NCBI RefSeq assembly: GCF_003286085.1
Contig: NW_020825332.1
Coordinates: 677,001-741,000 of the forward strand
Direction of reading: 5' to 3'
DNA length: 64,000 bases
Origin: Drosophila persimilis
Taxonomy: Eukaryota; Arthropoda; Insecta; Diptera; Drosophilidae
Shown here: piece by piece, positions 33,801-46,847 of the stretch
Layout of the letters: each line of letters begins with the position of its first letter
Position numbering within the stretch: the stretch's first letter is position 1
Program-made: the position numbers and the translations under genes
Notes under the pieces: model-generated
What the model saw: the letters and a program-made list of their open reading frames with translations, nothing else
The model's database searches: none
What the model was told of the DNA's origin: nothing

Positions 33801-34801
33801 ATCGAGTTCTCGCTTGCATTAGGTCACGGGCAATTCGTCTTCGGCTTCGGCCTGCCTTTGCACGACGTCTATGGCGAATAGTTCCTCAATCCGACACCGT
33901 CCGACGGGGCTTCAATTTGATCCCCTCTTGAATCGAGCTAATCATCGAACAGACTCGTCGTGCTCGAACCATTCGCTATCCCTTCGACTTCTTAGCACAT
34001 TACATACCATCACCCACACTAAACCTTATTAAACGGCACAATTGTCGATTGCAAACATACACTGCAGAAAAGCTCAGGGGCTCAGCAAAGAGTATAAGAA
34101 GATGAACTGGAATGAGCTATAGAAGCCGCCTGAAGGAGAATGAGAAAACATGTAGCAAGAAAAGGGTAACAAGATTTGGAGTTGGAGTCATTCCTGGAGC
34201 GATAGCAGTAGTAACAATACACAAAACGATACTTCCTAATGACCTGCAGGAGGAAGGACAAACACATATGTAGATATCTTGCCCATATATCAAATGGGAA
34301 CTTGTGAAAAATTGCCAGTCAAAGCCACCATTAATAACCTTATCCATATTCATATCCAAATCCATTTAATTGGAGTAAGTGCATCATTAGACCATTCGAT
34401 ATTAGATAAGACACCCAATCTATTCGCAATATGTGTGTACCCTCTGCTTAAGGAGGTATATTCGCATTGGGAAACATAATGCTATGCCGAGCGGCAGTTT
34501 TTTGCGATTCTCATGGATAGATACCAAGCAGAGATATATTTTTGATGAACAATTAACTGATATTCATTCTTATTTAACTCTTCTTCTCCATCTATCTATC
34601 ACCATCTCCGTTTGCTCCAAATCTTCATACGCTCTTTAAAAGGTACAAAAAAAAAGGTCAGAAAATGAGGAAAAATATGTAAAAACTTGCACTAATTTGC
34701 TAATGAGCCGCTCATCCATAATTTAACTAAAATAAAAATGTGTACAAATATTACAAAAGAAAATAACATAAAAGTCGAGCAACTCGAGCCAACTTTTGAC
34801 G
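28840..34801. other. 6-kb non-coding region upstream of the orphan gene and Snmp2
   Basis: No gene is supported. Repeats include CAGATG-type repeats (about 29076-29102), CT tracts (29378-29398 and about 29418), CA/GA tracts (about 30808-30840), GAGCCA repeats (about 31255-31280), GACT repeats (31624-31648), TATG repeats (about 31865-31885) and GGCTGC repeats (about 33228-33250). The orphan gene's 5' leader is expected near 28840-29110, with a TATATA at 29141-29136 on the minus strand as a weak promoter candidate. Confidence 0.5.
31624..31648 (+). repeat. (GACT)n microsatellite
   Basis: Six perfect tandem units of the tetramer. Confidence 0.85.
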
Positions 34802-34829
34802 TATAAAAGCCCTCAGCAAGCTCTCAGCA
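34802..34829 (+). promoter_or_regulatory. candidate promoter of Snmp2
   Basis: TATAAAAG (34802-34809) is followed about 22 bases later by an initiator-like TCAGCA (34824-34829). It is the best plus-strand core promoter upstream of Snmp2. Use by Snmp2 requires an untranslated first exon and an intron ending at the AG before the ATG at 36204. Confidence 0.45.
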
Positions 34830-36203
34830 ACGTTGCGCGTGCGCGCTCTGACTCCACAGTGGCTCTCTCCCTCTCTGTCTCTCTTTCTCTTTGCCAGATC
34901 GCAGGGCTTTTGACCAGAAGAAAAAAACCTACAACCTGCTGAAAGCCATAAGTCAAAGCATTGTCATCGCTGTGCTGTGCTGTGGCTGCTGCCCCGGAGC
35001 TTGGCCTGAACTCTGCCAGTCGTCTGCGGTGATTCCGAGCGGTGCGTTGGCCTCAGAAAAGATCTCTCGTCTCGTCACGTCACGTCTCGTCTTTACAGAA
35101 ATAAGCCACTTACTCGCAGCGCCAACAACTCAATTAGAATGTATAGTGAAAATTTGTGTGCTTTTTTTTGATTCATTTCGCTTTCAGTCCGGAAGTTTTC
35201 CCCCATTCACCCAGTCCACCCAGTCCACCCACCCACCAGTCGCGTGCTTGCATTAATTCAAATGTGCAGCTGATGGTATCGCGAGCCAAATCCTCGGTCC
35301 CCTATCCCCAAGCCCCAGTATCAGAGGCCGGACCCCCTTGTAGCCCCATCTAGACCCCATCTAGATCGGAGCCAACGCTAGATTTGCCTATAATACTACA
35401 CACACGTACGTGTGCTGTGGCGTGGTGTGGTGTGTCCGGTGTGGGCCGAGAATCAAATAAAAATGTACCACAATTAACAAAAGGTTGTCACTTGCTCGCC
35501 GATGCCCCAGTGCGGAGGACCATACCCATCTACCATCTAAAGTATTTCTTGTGCGTTTTTTTGTGAATTTTTTTCTTCGGTTTGTGATGCGACCCAATTA
35601 GGCAGCAAAGCACGCAAGGCAGCAGGCGAAAAAATTAACAAAAATATTTTAATTATATCAGCTGATGGCAGAAAAAAGCTTTCACTGCACAACAGGCAAA
35701 CCCGTTTTCATAATTTAAATATACCTACCTATACCTACGACATATGAGAGACATAATACATATAGTAGAGATATAGTAAAAGACGGCAGAAAGCCAACGA
35801 CAGCGACAGCGTCTCGCATTCGGCAACTTGTTTATTTCAAAATTATATATAACAAAAACCAAAAAAAACCAGAAACGAGTATCTTATAAATAGTGCGCTT
35901 TGTTTCGGCACACAACAAAAACAACAACAACAACAACATCCACAGCAGCAGCAACACCTCAACCAACACCAACGACTCCAACAACATTCCAACAACAATC
36001 GGCTCTGCTCTCCCTTGACGTAGGTCAGGCCAAAGCTCTCCTCAATCAAAAGAAAAAAAAAGAAAAAACATTTATACAGCCGGCTTTTGAGGGAGCAGAC
36101 TCGAAGAGTCGAAGAGAGAGAGAGAGAGAGAGAGATTTATAGAGAGTGGTATTTTTATTGAAGAGAACCGGAACGACCCATGGGTCGCATCTGATCTCTG
36201 CAG
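34830..36203 (+). other. probable Snmp2 5' leader region
   Basis: No coding frame is supported. It contains CAA/CAG-rich DNA near 35910-36000 and a GA tract at 36112-36135. The last bases, ending TCTCTGCAG directly before the ATG, form a good splice acceptor. Confidence 0.45.
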
Positions 36204-39200
36204 ATGCTTGAATCAACGACACCGAAAATGCTCCACTGGTCCCTGATCGTCAGCGCCCTGGGCGTCTGCGTGGCCGTCTTGGGTGGCTACTGCGGATGGT
36301 CTCTGTTTCCCAACATGGTCCACAAAAAGGTGGAACAGGTGAGTCCAACCAAAAGGGGAATATCCTATCATCCTATCACCTAGGGCCTAGGCTATATAGC
36401 ACTACATGGGATGCGCACTGGCTCTGAGTCGGACAGAAAGGTATCTATCTGGGATCTAAGAGATGTTTTCTTTGTTACTACTCGCCTTTGCTTGCCTCAC
36501 CTTTCATTAGAAACCAAACAGCGTTTCTTTACTTTAAATATTAGACTAGCGATTTCTATCGCTGGACAGCAAACAAATGGAGCTTTTGTTGACTTTTAAG
36601 AGTAAATATTCAAGCCACTAAGCGAAGTGTGTATAGAACCAGGGAACAAGTGGATAGAATAATCCGTAGTTAGTCAGACTCGGGATGACTCAACGAAAGT
36701 TCAGAGAAATCGGACTTCTAATTAAATGGTTATGGGGGAAACGGGCTTAAAATACATTTCCATAAGAATGCCAGCGAATTGGAGTGCCAAAAGTCCCTGC
36801 CTCTGATTCCTGTGTTCAATTGTTGATCCACTACACCCATTATATTTATGGCCGATTACAAAATCTGATTGTTACGACAGAACCAGGCGACAGTCACGAC
36901 AACCAAACATTAATCTCCTTATCCGTAATGAGATCGGTCAATGAATGACACAGCAGCTGTCCTCAGTTCCCATTCCCCAATCAATCTGCCGGCCAAAACA
37001 AGTGCAATTCAATCCCATATCCCATATATGTACATGATATAATTACATGGAAATGTTCCCTTTGGCCCCCGAGCGAGCCCAGAATCGATTCTGGATGCCC
37101 AGGGGTCACGCTTTAGCAGAATGCCAAATGAAAATGCAATTGAAATGCAAGGCAGCAAGGCCATGAATTAATTCGCTAGTTAAATGCATTTTATGGCCAT
37201 TATTGCTTTAGCGCCGTGCCATTAGAGCCAAAACACTTGGTTCTTGTCCTTCAACGCGGTTTTATTTATGACCATTTTGACCATTTCGGAAATGCGTGTC
37301 ATTGGGGATTTTCGACTCAAGCGATGAGTGCGTGACAGCCACGAACATATGTACATGTTCTCATTCAGTGGAATTATCATGAGACAAGATCTATCCCTTT
37401 TCTCTGATCCGGCAGGGTGTGACACGATGCCCTTCATTTGTGAGTCACGATCAAGTAGACGACGTGACAAGATTGCCATTGCATCTAGAGAAGGGCTCGA
37501 CCCCACTCACGCTCCCATCTCTGGGCACACGCCAGAGCCAGCCAGCCGCCGGATCAGGCGTGACATCTTCTTCGCCGAACATTGTCAAGGGAAGGCAAGG
37601 CGAAACCGAAACCGAAGCCCCAACTAGAAGTACGAGTACTTGAGTTGACTTTGAGCTTAACTTTTGTTTTGTTTTATTGCAATTAGAATGCAAACAGAAA
37701 CTTTAATCTTTTTCGCTGTTCAGTGTTCAGTGTTCAGTGTTCAGTGTTGGCTGTTCGCTGTTCGCTGTTCGCGTCTGTGTTTGCTCTTTATTTTAATTGT
37801 TGGAGCTGCGCAAAGTTAATTGCCCTTTTTGTGGTTTCGGCTTTGGCTTTTTGTCATGCGGCCGTCACGTCACCCAAGGCACAGGGTTAGGCCCGAAATT
37901 GTTTTTTATGGGCCACCGCCATTGTTAGCAATGAACTTCCGCATGTTTTTTGTTTTTGTCGCGATGCGATCTAGAATGGCCAGCACTTTGATAGGCCCTC
38001 GAAAGGCAGGGGCCTTCAACTTGAAGGTGGCACCGTGTACCTTGCAATGGAATGGCACCCGAAAACCATAAACCATAAGCCATCAACCATTTCTATTTGT
38101 AATTCAAATGCAATCGCCAAAGACAAACAAACGAGTCATGAATCGAAATCGAAATCGAAATTGAAAATTGAAATTGAAATTCAAAGCAACTGAAGTGGGG
38201 ATTCGATGGTCAACAAATGATGTTGTGCAATTTGGCCCGAAAGCAATGCCAAACAATCGCAGCTCTCTTCAAAGCCCCACTCTTTTCGGCCAACCAGTCT
38301 TTCGGCTCTTCAAAATTACGCATACGCCTCTTTGACCCAGCACATTCTTAGACTCAACGAAATCGGTATCGGTATTTTGGCCACGTTTCTCTTTGTCGTT
38401 TGATTTGTCGCCATGCCAAAAACTGCTCTATTTCGCAACAATTATTTGTATGATTTTGCTGAATGAATTTCGGGCCATTGTCAGCCGTCAGTCGGGGTCT
38501 ATCTTCGGCAGCAGGCAGCAGGCAGAAGGCAGCAGTCAACTCTTGAGGTTAATCAAACGTTTTGTATGCTCTTTGATACATATGTATGTATGTATATAGT
38601 GTATAGTATTGGACCTGACCTTGAAATCTGCCTTAGTCATACCATATGGATGTACATACGAGTAACTTATAGATACATGCCGCTACATACATATTTACAT
38701 CGACAATTCTTCAATTGTGTCCAGTTCGAGGGGCAGACCATAAAATTATATTGCTGGTCATGTTTTGGGCTTGTTTTGTTGCCTTCATTTTATGTTTTGC
38801 CAATTTTGAAAACATATATATGTACATATATGTATTTGTTGGCTACCGAGTTGTAAAAATTCAAATGGAAGGTCAACAAAACCTTTTTATTTGCGTAGCA
38901 TGAGAAATATTTGAAAATACTCGTGCACCCAGAACTCCTCCCAATTAAAACCGGCCTAATTTGTTTTCATTAAGAAAGCGAGAAATGTGAAATTAAACCA
39001 AATACTCCGCTTGGTCATTGCTCCTTCTCTCTCTCTGCCATCGAAAAATAAATAAGAAAAATAACAATAGAAATTGCATTGCCCAGAAAGATACAATAAG
39101 GCACATAGTATTTTCTTGAGCTGAAAACAGGTTCGTGCTCTGCTTCGGCGGGGGATTGAAGTTTGATGATTTTGATTTGATTTTTATGGCCACTACTGCG

Positions 39201-42200
39201 TCATTAGATGTCATAAATAAGAGGCTCCGACGCGTGATAAACAACATTAAAATGTTGTTTAATAAATTTAAGTGTAATTAAGCCCAGAGATAGAGGAAAA
39301 GCAAAGCAAAGCAAAGTAAATTAAATGTCAGATAAATTAACAGCAAATTAATTGGGAATATTCTTGGCTGCGAATTGAAAGTAGATCTCTCACATTTTCC
39401 CGGCTTCTTCTATCCCCCGACAGAGTGTCATTTTGGCCGATGGCTCGGAACAGTACAAACGCTTTGTGAACCTGCCGCAGCCTCTGAACTTCAAGGTCTA
39501 CATATTCAATGTGACGAATCCCGATATGATACAACATGGTGCCATACCCATAGTCGAGGAAATCGGACCCTATGTCTACAAGTAAGTAGAAATCTTTGCT
39601 GAGGAATCTTTAATCTTTGATATGAACCCCTTCGATCTTCCAACCCCACAGGCAGTACCGCCACAAGAAGGTGAAGCATTTCTCACGCGATGGCTCCAAG
39701 ATCACATACGTGCAGAATGTCCATTTCGACTTCGATGCCGATGCCTCGGCGCCGTACACCCAAGACGACCGCATCGTGGCCCTCAATATGCATATGAATG
39801 TAAGTAAAGCGGAGAGCCGCAGACTAAACCGAAGTCAAACCAAAGATAAATGACTCTCTAAGGACATTGTTGTATCGTTTACAAACTACAAAAAATTTTT
39901 GATAATCAATTTGCAGGCATTTTTACAAGTGTTCGAAAGAGAGATCACAGATATCTTTCAGGGGTTCGCCAATAGGCTGAACTCCCGCCTGAATCGTACG
40001 CCCGGCGTGCGAATCCTGAAACGTCTGATGGAACGTATTCGAGGGAAACGTAAAGTAATTTTATTCACTACTAATTTTATCGAGAGTAGCAGCAGAAACG
40101 CCTGCCAGCTGGTGGTGGTCTATATCGGTCCATATCGGTCTATATCGGTCTATATCGGGAATGGGAATAGAAGTTCGGTTGAGTTCAAACAATGACCCAA
40201 AAGTGTGTGTTGTCTGTGCAAAGATTTACTCACTGGCATGCCTTGGTCTCTTGGTCTCTGATTCAACTTAATGGTTAATGGTAATGGCTTTTCTACTGGG
40301 ACTGTGATGGCGCAAATAAGCGAGATACAATCTCTTAACTGTGTTTGTCTTTGTTCTGCTTTTAATATATCTTTTATGTTGTGTGTTTTGCTTTATTAAG
40401 TATGATTTAACCCAGACGTGCGTCACGGACATCGGATATCGGATTCTAGAAGTAATTAAGCTGATGGGTTTTTTTTATGGGTTGATTTATTTCGCTGATT
40501 GTGGCAGCCCAACAGTTCTGGGTGTGGGTTAGGTCAGGATCGTGTGGGGTTTATGAGACTCAAAGACATCAATTTAGTTTGGGAGTTTCTTGGCTAAAGG
40601 TAAAGAAGTCAATATTCTAGACACATATTAGACCCCTCCTCCCATCATAACAGTTTTTAGGTGAGGAATGTAAATAAGAGTATACGCAATTTAATGAACT
40701 GCAATTTTATAGCGCCTTTTAGCTGGGTTCACGGCATCTTGATCAGCATTATTGAAGATGTGAAAGTAAGTTGAACAACATCCTCCAACCGCCTCCGCCT
40801 CCGCCTTTGCCTCCTCCTCCTCATCCGAAAGCATTGCAACCGTAACATTGACTCAAACTTCAGACTTCCAACTCAAGATCATCCACATCAGACGGAGAGA
40901 CAGACCGACAGACAGATAGACAGATGGACATTCAGATAGAACAGCAAAATTTTGATTGGCATTCACCTTGTGGTGGATCTGTGGCGTGTTGTTGATATAT
41001 GAAATCCCTCGTCTATGTAAATATTTTGATAAATTGCCGAGTTGATTTGAAATGAACGATGAGAATCGAGGGAAAAAAGCGGCAGCAGAACGCCGAATGA
41101 TTGGAAACATCAATTTTCACACATATGAACACATAATTAATAATAACAAATTTAAGCTTGTGCTTTACTCTAAACTATAAACATATACATATGTATGTAT
41201 AGCTAACAGCCCCGCCTACCCGCTAATGCTTGATGCCTGCCTGCCTGCCTTACTTACTTAACTTTACCTTACCTTACTCTGCCTTGCCTTGCCTTGCCAC
41301 GCCGTGCCATGCCACAACTTCCTCAATTAACTCTTTCGGAATTGCCCTCTCTTTCAGTCCGTTTTGCAAATCTCTGAGAACGATCCGGGACTGGCGCTGC
41401 TCCTGGTCCACCTGAACGCCAACCTCAAGGCAGTGTTCAACGATCCCCGATCCATGTTCGTGCACACCTCCGTAAGGGAGTATCTCTTTGATGGAGTCCG
41501 GTTCTGCATCAATCCCCAGGGCATTGCCAAGGCCATCTGCAACCAGATCAAGGAGAGCGGCTCCAAGACCATTCGAGAGCAGAGCGACGGTAGCCTCGCC
41601 TTCTCCTTCTTCGGGCATGTGAGTATCCGCAGTGAGAGTGCAAGCCAAACACAGTCTCTTCAACTTCCTGTCTTGGTCCGCAGAAAAACGGCTCTGGTCA
41701 TGATGTCTATGAGGTGCACACGGGCAAGGGCGATCCAATGAAGGTGCTGGAGATCCAGAAGCTCGATGATTCGCACAATCTGCAGGTCTGGCTGAATGCC
41801 AGCACAGAGGGAGAGACCTCCGTCTGCAACCAGATCAATGGCACCGATGCATCCTCCTATCCACCGTTCCGCCAGCGCGGCGACTCCATGTACATCTTCA
41901 GTGCGGACATCTGTCGGTCCGTGCAGCTCTTCTACCAGGCGGACATCCAGTACGAGGGCATCCCCGGATATCGCTACTCCATTGGCGAGAACTTCATCAA
42001 CGACATCGGACCGGAGCACGACAACGAGTGCTTCTGCGTCGACAAGCTGGCGAATGTGATCAAGCGGAAGAACGGATGCCTCTACGCGGGCGCCTTGGAT
42101 CTGACAACCTGTTTGGGTGAGTCGACAGCTGACAATTTATCGACGAGAGAGTCCGATAATCCATGAATCAAAATACATATTGTGGCGAAGGCTAAGACTA

Positions 42201-45200
42201 CTCTGTAAATGTAAATGAACGTATGCAAAGATAATACTGATACTCAGTGATGAGAGACTCAATAGAACCGAATCTTATCTTCCAAAATTAATGATGTAAA
42301 GATTACATCTAATTGAAAACCCCGCTGTTATTCCTACGAGTATTTTATGCAAAGAATTTCCAAAATATTTGTTTTTACGCTCTGGGTGTGTTATCTATCG
42401 CTTATCTGTAGTTCCTCATGTTATTTCACAGTCTAAACTGAAACTGAAACTGAATTATAATTTCAAATGCGAGTAGATTCCCATAAATTAACTAGATCAA
42501 AGACTTCTGTTGTGCTTTTCTGGTTTTGTCTGGGTCTCAGAAGGAGTCCATCAACTTATAGATGATATTTGATAGATCATATAGAGCATTTGGCCTTTCC
42601 ATCACTTCCACTTGTGAAAAACTAAACTGATTTTGATACCAAACGCATTTTTTGCCCAGTTTCCTCTCAAGAGAGAAGAGCTCATAATGTTTCCCCCATT
42701 GGATCGGCTAGAGTATTACCATCTTCGTTGATTTATTAGCCCCTTGGTTATGGCATCTTCTGAGGCTTCTTTTTCTATGATATAAGTCTGATTTAATTTA
42801 ATTAGCATTTTATTTATGTCGATAGTTTAGGCATTTGACAGTTTGTTTTGTTTTTTATTATGAACACTTAACTCAAATGTTAACGATTGAATGTTTCATC
42901 CATTCGGACTCGTACAAGCCTTATCATTAATTGGAGCAATGCCGACAGACAGCCAAACGGTCGGTCATTCCTAAAAATACCATATCGACATCGACAAAAA
43001 CCATCTATGAACTTTAAGCATTTTTTGGTCTCAAATCTTCATTATCATTTTCATTTGATGATATTGAAATACGTACGTCTATACTAACCGGAAATATTTC
43101 GAATAATATTTGACAATTTTTTGCCATTCATCGTTTTTTTTTTGTTTTGGTTTTTTGTTGTTCTTGTTTTGTTATGCAAATGAGTCTCTCTTTATGGCCG
43201 TATTGTGTGTTGTCTTATGGCGATTAACCGGCCATTCAGGCAGAGGAAAGAACTCCCCCAAGGCACTCCATGAGCCCATCTGTCATCGCGTGGCTGTGGC
43301 TGTGGCTGATGATGGTGGTACGAGTGGATTACCAGAGTAATTATAAGGCGAGAAATACTAAATCAAATGCAAGCCATGCTTTGCGATTGATCTTTGAGGG
43401 GGACGGGGGATGGGATCCAATTCTAGCTTGTGTTTTATGGGACTCCTATGCTAATTCTCTGAAGAGAAGTGCAAACCAAAGGCATCAACATCGACACTCG
43501 CAGCTAATCAAATTTAAATTATGCGCCACTAAACCGTAAAAAAAAATATAAATAAAAAGCAATACAAATGGAATATTTCCATACACACGCGCTCAACCCC
43601 CGAAAACTGACAAATTGCAAGCGATTTTTGTTAAGACTTTGATTTAGATTCAGATGAAGATTCGCATTCAGATGGAGATGGAGATGGAGATGAAGATTCT
43701 GTGTGGGCTGGCTTCGTTCTTCGTTTGATCTTCTTCGATTGTTTAATTTCTTAATTAACACTCGAGTTGGAGAGGGAAAAAAAGCGTTTAGCTTCACATT
43801 TGGAATCCAGTTCTCCCCCGAGGGGCATTGCGCATTTGAAATCAAAAGTGTTGTCTTTGGGGTCGGACTTAATTCATCTACGTACTTGAAGTGAGCCCCC
43901 CACTTCATCATGATGTTCTCGAGTGTGTCCGAGTGAACGAACGCTCCACAAATTGAGGCAGCAAATGCGAGCTGTATACCATTGGCTGGGAGGGTATTAT
44001 GATTCTAACGAGAAGTTGCCAAAGAAGGAAATTCTGCTGAGCAATCTAGTCTGTGAGTTCATCAAAATGATAACTATCATAGGAAAAGTGTGTTTAGATC
44101 TTCGACTTCCGATTATGGCCTTCATTTCTTGATCATATTTTTTGTGGTGTGGTTTTTTGTTTGGGTGTTTGCCGATCGCGCACGTTTCCAGCTTGAGATT
44201 CTTTTGGTGATTCCTCCTTTTCTTTAGTTCATCATTTTTTTTTATTTTTATTATAATTGTCGAAACGTGAGTTAACAGTTTCAGTAATGAGCATTTGAAA
44301 TACACAGTTCATTGTCTGATGAGGAAATTCTAGCAAATTGGTTCAGGCTTTGGCATCAGAGCCGTGCCATGCCATCCCAATTCCAATCCCCATCCCAAGT
44401 GCTTGTGTAAATAAATAAATAAATAAATGTTGTTCTGGCAAAACGTGAGCCGCCGCAGCTTCCGCAACTCTCTAGATATTCTGTGAAATATTTTCAATTA
44501 ATTTAATTGAATTAAATGCAAGTAGCTCGCCGCCACAAAGGTCAGGCAATCCTGTTTTGTTTTTTTTTTAAATATTTCAACAATGTAAACAGAATAATTA
44601 ATATTGGAATTGAATGGAATGCATTGACACCCCCAAGGAGCTGGTTATGCAAATTAAGATGTTCCTTATATATGTATGTATATTTTATAATTATTTCTGT
44701 GTATGCAGATGCCCCTGTTATACTGACGCTGCCGCATATGCTAGGCGCCTCGAACGAGTACAGGAAAATGATACGCGGCCTCAATCCAGATGCCAAAAAG
44801 CACCAGACCTTTGTCGATGTGCAGTCGGTAAGTGAATTCTCGCGGCGAATGCCATACTCGTAAAAGAACCTCAATTTATTGGTATTTCCATTAGCTGACG
44901 GGCACGCCCTTGCGGGGCGGCAAGCGGGTTCAGTTCAACATGTTCCTCAAGAGCATCAATCGAATAGGCATAACCGAGAACCTCACCACAGTCCTCATGC
45001 CGGCCATTTGGGTGGAAGAGGTGAGTGCCACAGAAGCAGAACCCCAATAAACCTTCGATAGATCATCTCTTGTCTGTTCTTCCTGCAGGGCATCCAACTC
45101 AATGGGGAAATGGTGGCCTTCTTCAAGAAGAAACTAATCAACACCCTCAAGGCCCTCAACATAGTCCACTGGGCGGCTCTCTGCGGAGGGGCAGGCGTGG

Positions 45201-45265
45201 CCCTCATCAGCCTGCTCTACTACCTCTACCAGAAAGGACGCGGCGAAGAGGCTCCTCTGAAATAG
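36204..45265 (+). CDS. Snmp2: sensory neuron membrane protein 2 (CD36 family)
   Basis: Nine coding exons: 36204-36338, 39424-39581, 39652-39799, 39917-40054, 41358-41618, 41684-42116, 44709-44827, 44895-45020 and 45089-45265. They join in frame to 564 residues. The protein has the CD36/SNMP plan. A membrane segment lies at about 10-35 and a second near the C-terminus (after NTLKALNIVHWAAL). Between them is a large Cys-containing ectodomain with motifs such as NVTNPD, GPYVYK and GRGEEAP at the tail. SNMPs are lipid-binding membrane proteins, and SNMP1 assists pheromone detection. Snmp2 versus Snmp1 was assigned from overall resemblance and neighbourhood, so the paralogue call is less certain than the family. 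Introns 1, 4 and 6 are long (3.1, 1.3 and 2.6 kb). A second in-frame ATG at codon 9 could also serve as start. Confidence 0.88.
36339..39423 (+). other. Snmp2 intron 1 (3.1 kb)
   Basis: AT-rich intron with tandem short repeats: a TTCAGTG-type heptamer (about 37719-37748) followed by CTGTTCG units, and a GAAATC/GAAATT array (about 38146-38182). No nested gene is seen on either strand. Confidence 0.6.
42117..44708 (+). other. Snmp2 intron 6 (2.6 kb)
   Basis: Non-coding. It has a GGAGAT-type repeat near 43672-43695 and an AAAT repeat near 44408-44428. No nested gene or RNA is seen. Confidence 0.6.
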
Positions 45266-46799
45266 AGAAATGGGGATGTACCTCCTCAACGGAGATGGAC
45301 ATGGAGATGGAGCTGTAAATGTAGATGTACTTGTTATGCAAATTAAATGCTTGTAAAGATGTATTTTTTTTGTTTTTTTTTTTTTGTATGATTAAGTTAC
45401 TTTCAAGCGTGTCTATATACATGTAAAGATGTATCTGTTATGCTATACCTTTTGTCTACGAATTTGTATATAATTTATTTTTTAAATGTGATTCTATTGT
45501 ATTGTGATTTAGCCTACTAAAACCTACCATAAACTAAACATGTTGTTGAATTAAATTGTGAAGAATATGTTGGTATTTCGTTTCAATTCCTGGAATTCTC
45601 AAATTAGAGAGAGTAAATCTCTGGGACTGTTTAAAGATTTCATTAGAGTGTTCTTCCAAGGACCATACATCATTTTTGTTGACCACAAAAAGCACTTTGC
45701 ATATTTCAAACCTTGATCTAACCGCCCCTCTCCCTATCAGCAGTGACTCAAGTTCAAGATCAACTAATGAGGGAATCCAAATCCAAGTATTAATCAATCA
45801 GCAACAGTTTTTGGCCCCACAATTTGCACAGACCGCCAATTAAAACACAGTTTATATTGCACAAATTGGCTATCAAAAAAAAAAAACAAAACAGCAGCTA
45901 AACAAAAATAGTTTTTGACTTGGGCAAGACCATACAAAAAGGCTAAAGGCCCAAGCCCCGTACCGATTGACCAATTCCGAGATGCAAACAGAAATATTTC
46001 CCCCGAACTGTAGTATAAACAATGCTGTCCAAGGTATTATTTGCCTTACAATGCGATTGAGATTGAGACACCCGAGACCGAGACAGAGTCCGAGTCTGAG
46101 CCCGAAGCTGGGACTGGGTGGGGTTTTGGCAATGCTGATTGATTGACAGCTGCGAATCGCGACTGTCAATGGATTGATTGAGACTTACGAGGCGATTAAA
46201 AACGCGTGAAAAACGCTTGCGCTTGCGACTGATCAGGTTGATCAGGTGGATCAGGTGGCTGGCTCTCTGCCGATAAATATTTGAAATTAATTTCATTAGC
46301 CAAATGACCAGCTAATGGCTGGTTGGCTGACCGACTGCAGAACTTTCTAACTTTATTTTGTATGGTTGAATATTCGTTTTTATTCATTTAGATAGGTTGC
46401 TGTAGGTATTCATATTCCATTCTTTTGGGTTCTTTTCTTTCGGTCGGAGAACCTTTTAAGCTCTGGTCTGGTCATAGTAATTATGCAATAGCCACACACA
46501 CCACACAGCCACACACACAACCAGTTTGTCGCTGTCGTCGTCAGAGAAGTCGTCGTAGTCGTCGTCATATTCAAATTGACTTTAGGCTGAAGATGCGACC
46601 GCTCGCTGGTTCAGTCGTCAACGAAACGCGCAAACGCACGCAGCAGCTAGCTGTTAAAAACGCTCACCCATACCAAGACGAAACACAAAAACAAAAACGA
46701 GCGCGTTTAAAAACGCTTTTCGTGTGAAGGGAAATTTACAATTTAAATGAAGTAAGGATCTCTTCTCTGTTACGCTCTAGATTCTGCCGCGTGGTGTTC
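45266..46799. other. intergenic region Snmp2 to lysozyme gene
   Basis: Starts with the Snmp2 3' UTR. AT-rich to about 46200, then CG-containing motif boxes (separate entry) and CA-rich DNA near 46495-46530. No gene is supported. Confidence 0.55.
46196..46716 (+). promoter_or_regulatory. three TTAAAAACGC sites upstream of the lysozyme gene
   Basis: Exact TTAAAAACGC on the plus strand at 46196-46205, 46654-46663 and 46707-46716. Related AAACGC words lie between, near 46208 and 46624. The third site is in the 14-mer GCGTTTAAAAACGC. All lie within about 650 bases of the lysozyme ATG, so a regulatory role there is plausible but inferred. Confidence 0.45.
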
Positions 46800-46838
46800 T
46801 ATATAAGAGTGAGACCCGATCCAGATCGTTTGTCAGAT
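46800..46838 (+). promoter_or_regulatory. core promoter of the lysozyme gene
   Basis: TATATAAG (46800-46807) with an initiator-like TCAGAT (46833-46838) about 33 bases downstream. Transcription from there leaves a leader of only about 13 bases before the ATG at 46848. Confidence 0.65.
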
Positions 46839-46847
46839 CATCGCAAG

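Noticed and set aside
20680..36200. Hidden protein-coding or tRNA genes in the non-coding middle
   Set aside because: Apart from the 28057-28839 gene, no frame had domain-like sequence, splice-linked exons or tRNA box B words.
46791..46847. Upstream extension of the lysozyme frame
   Set aside because: It begins with GTG, overlaps the TATA box, and would bury the signal peptide. The ATG at 46848 is the natural start.
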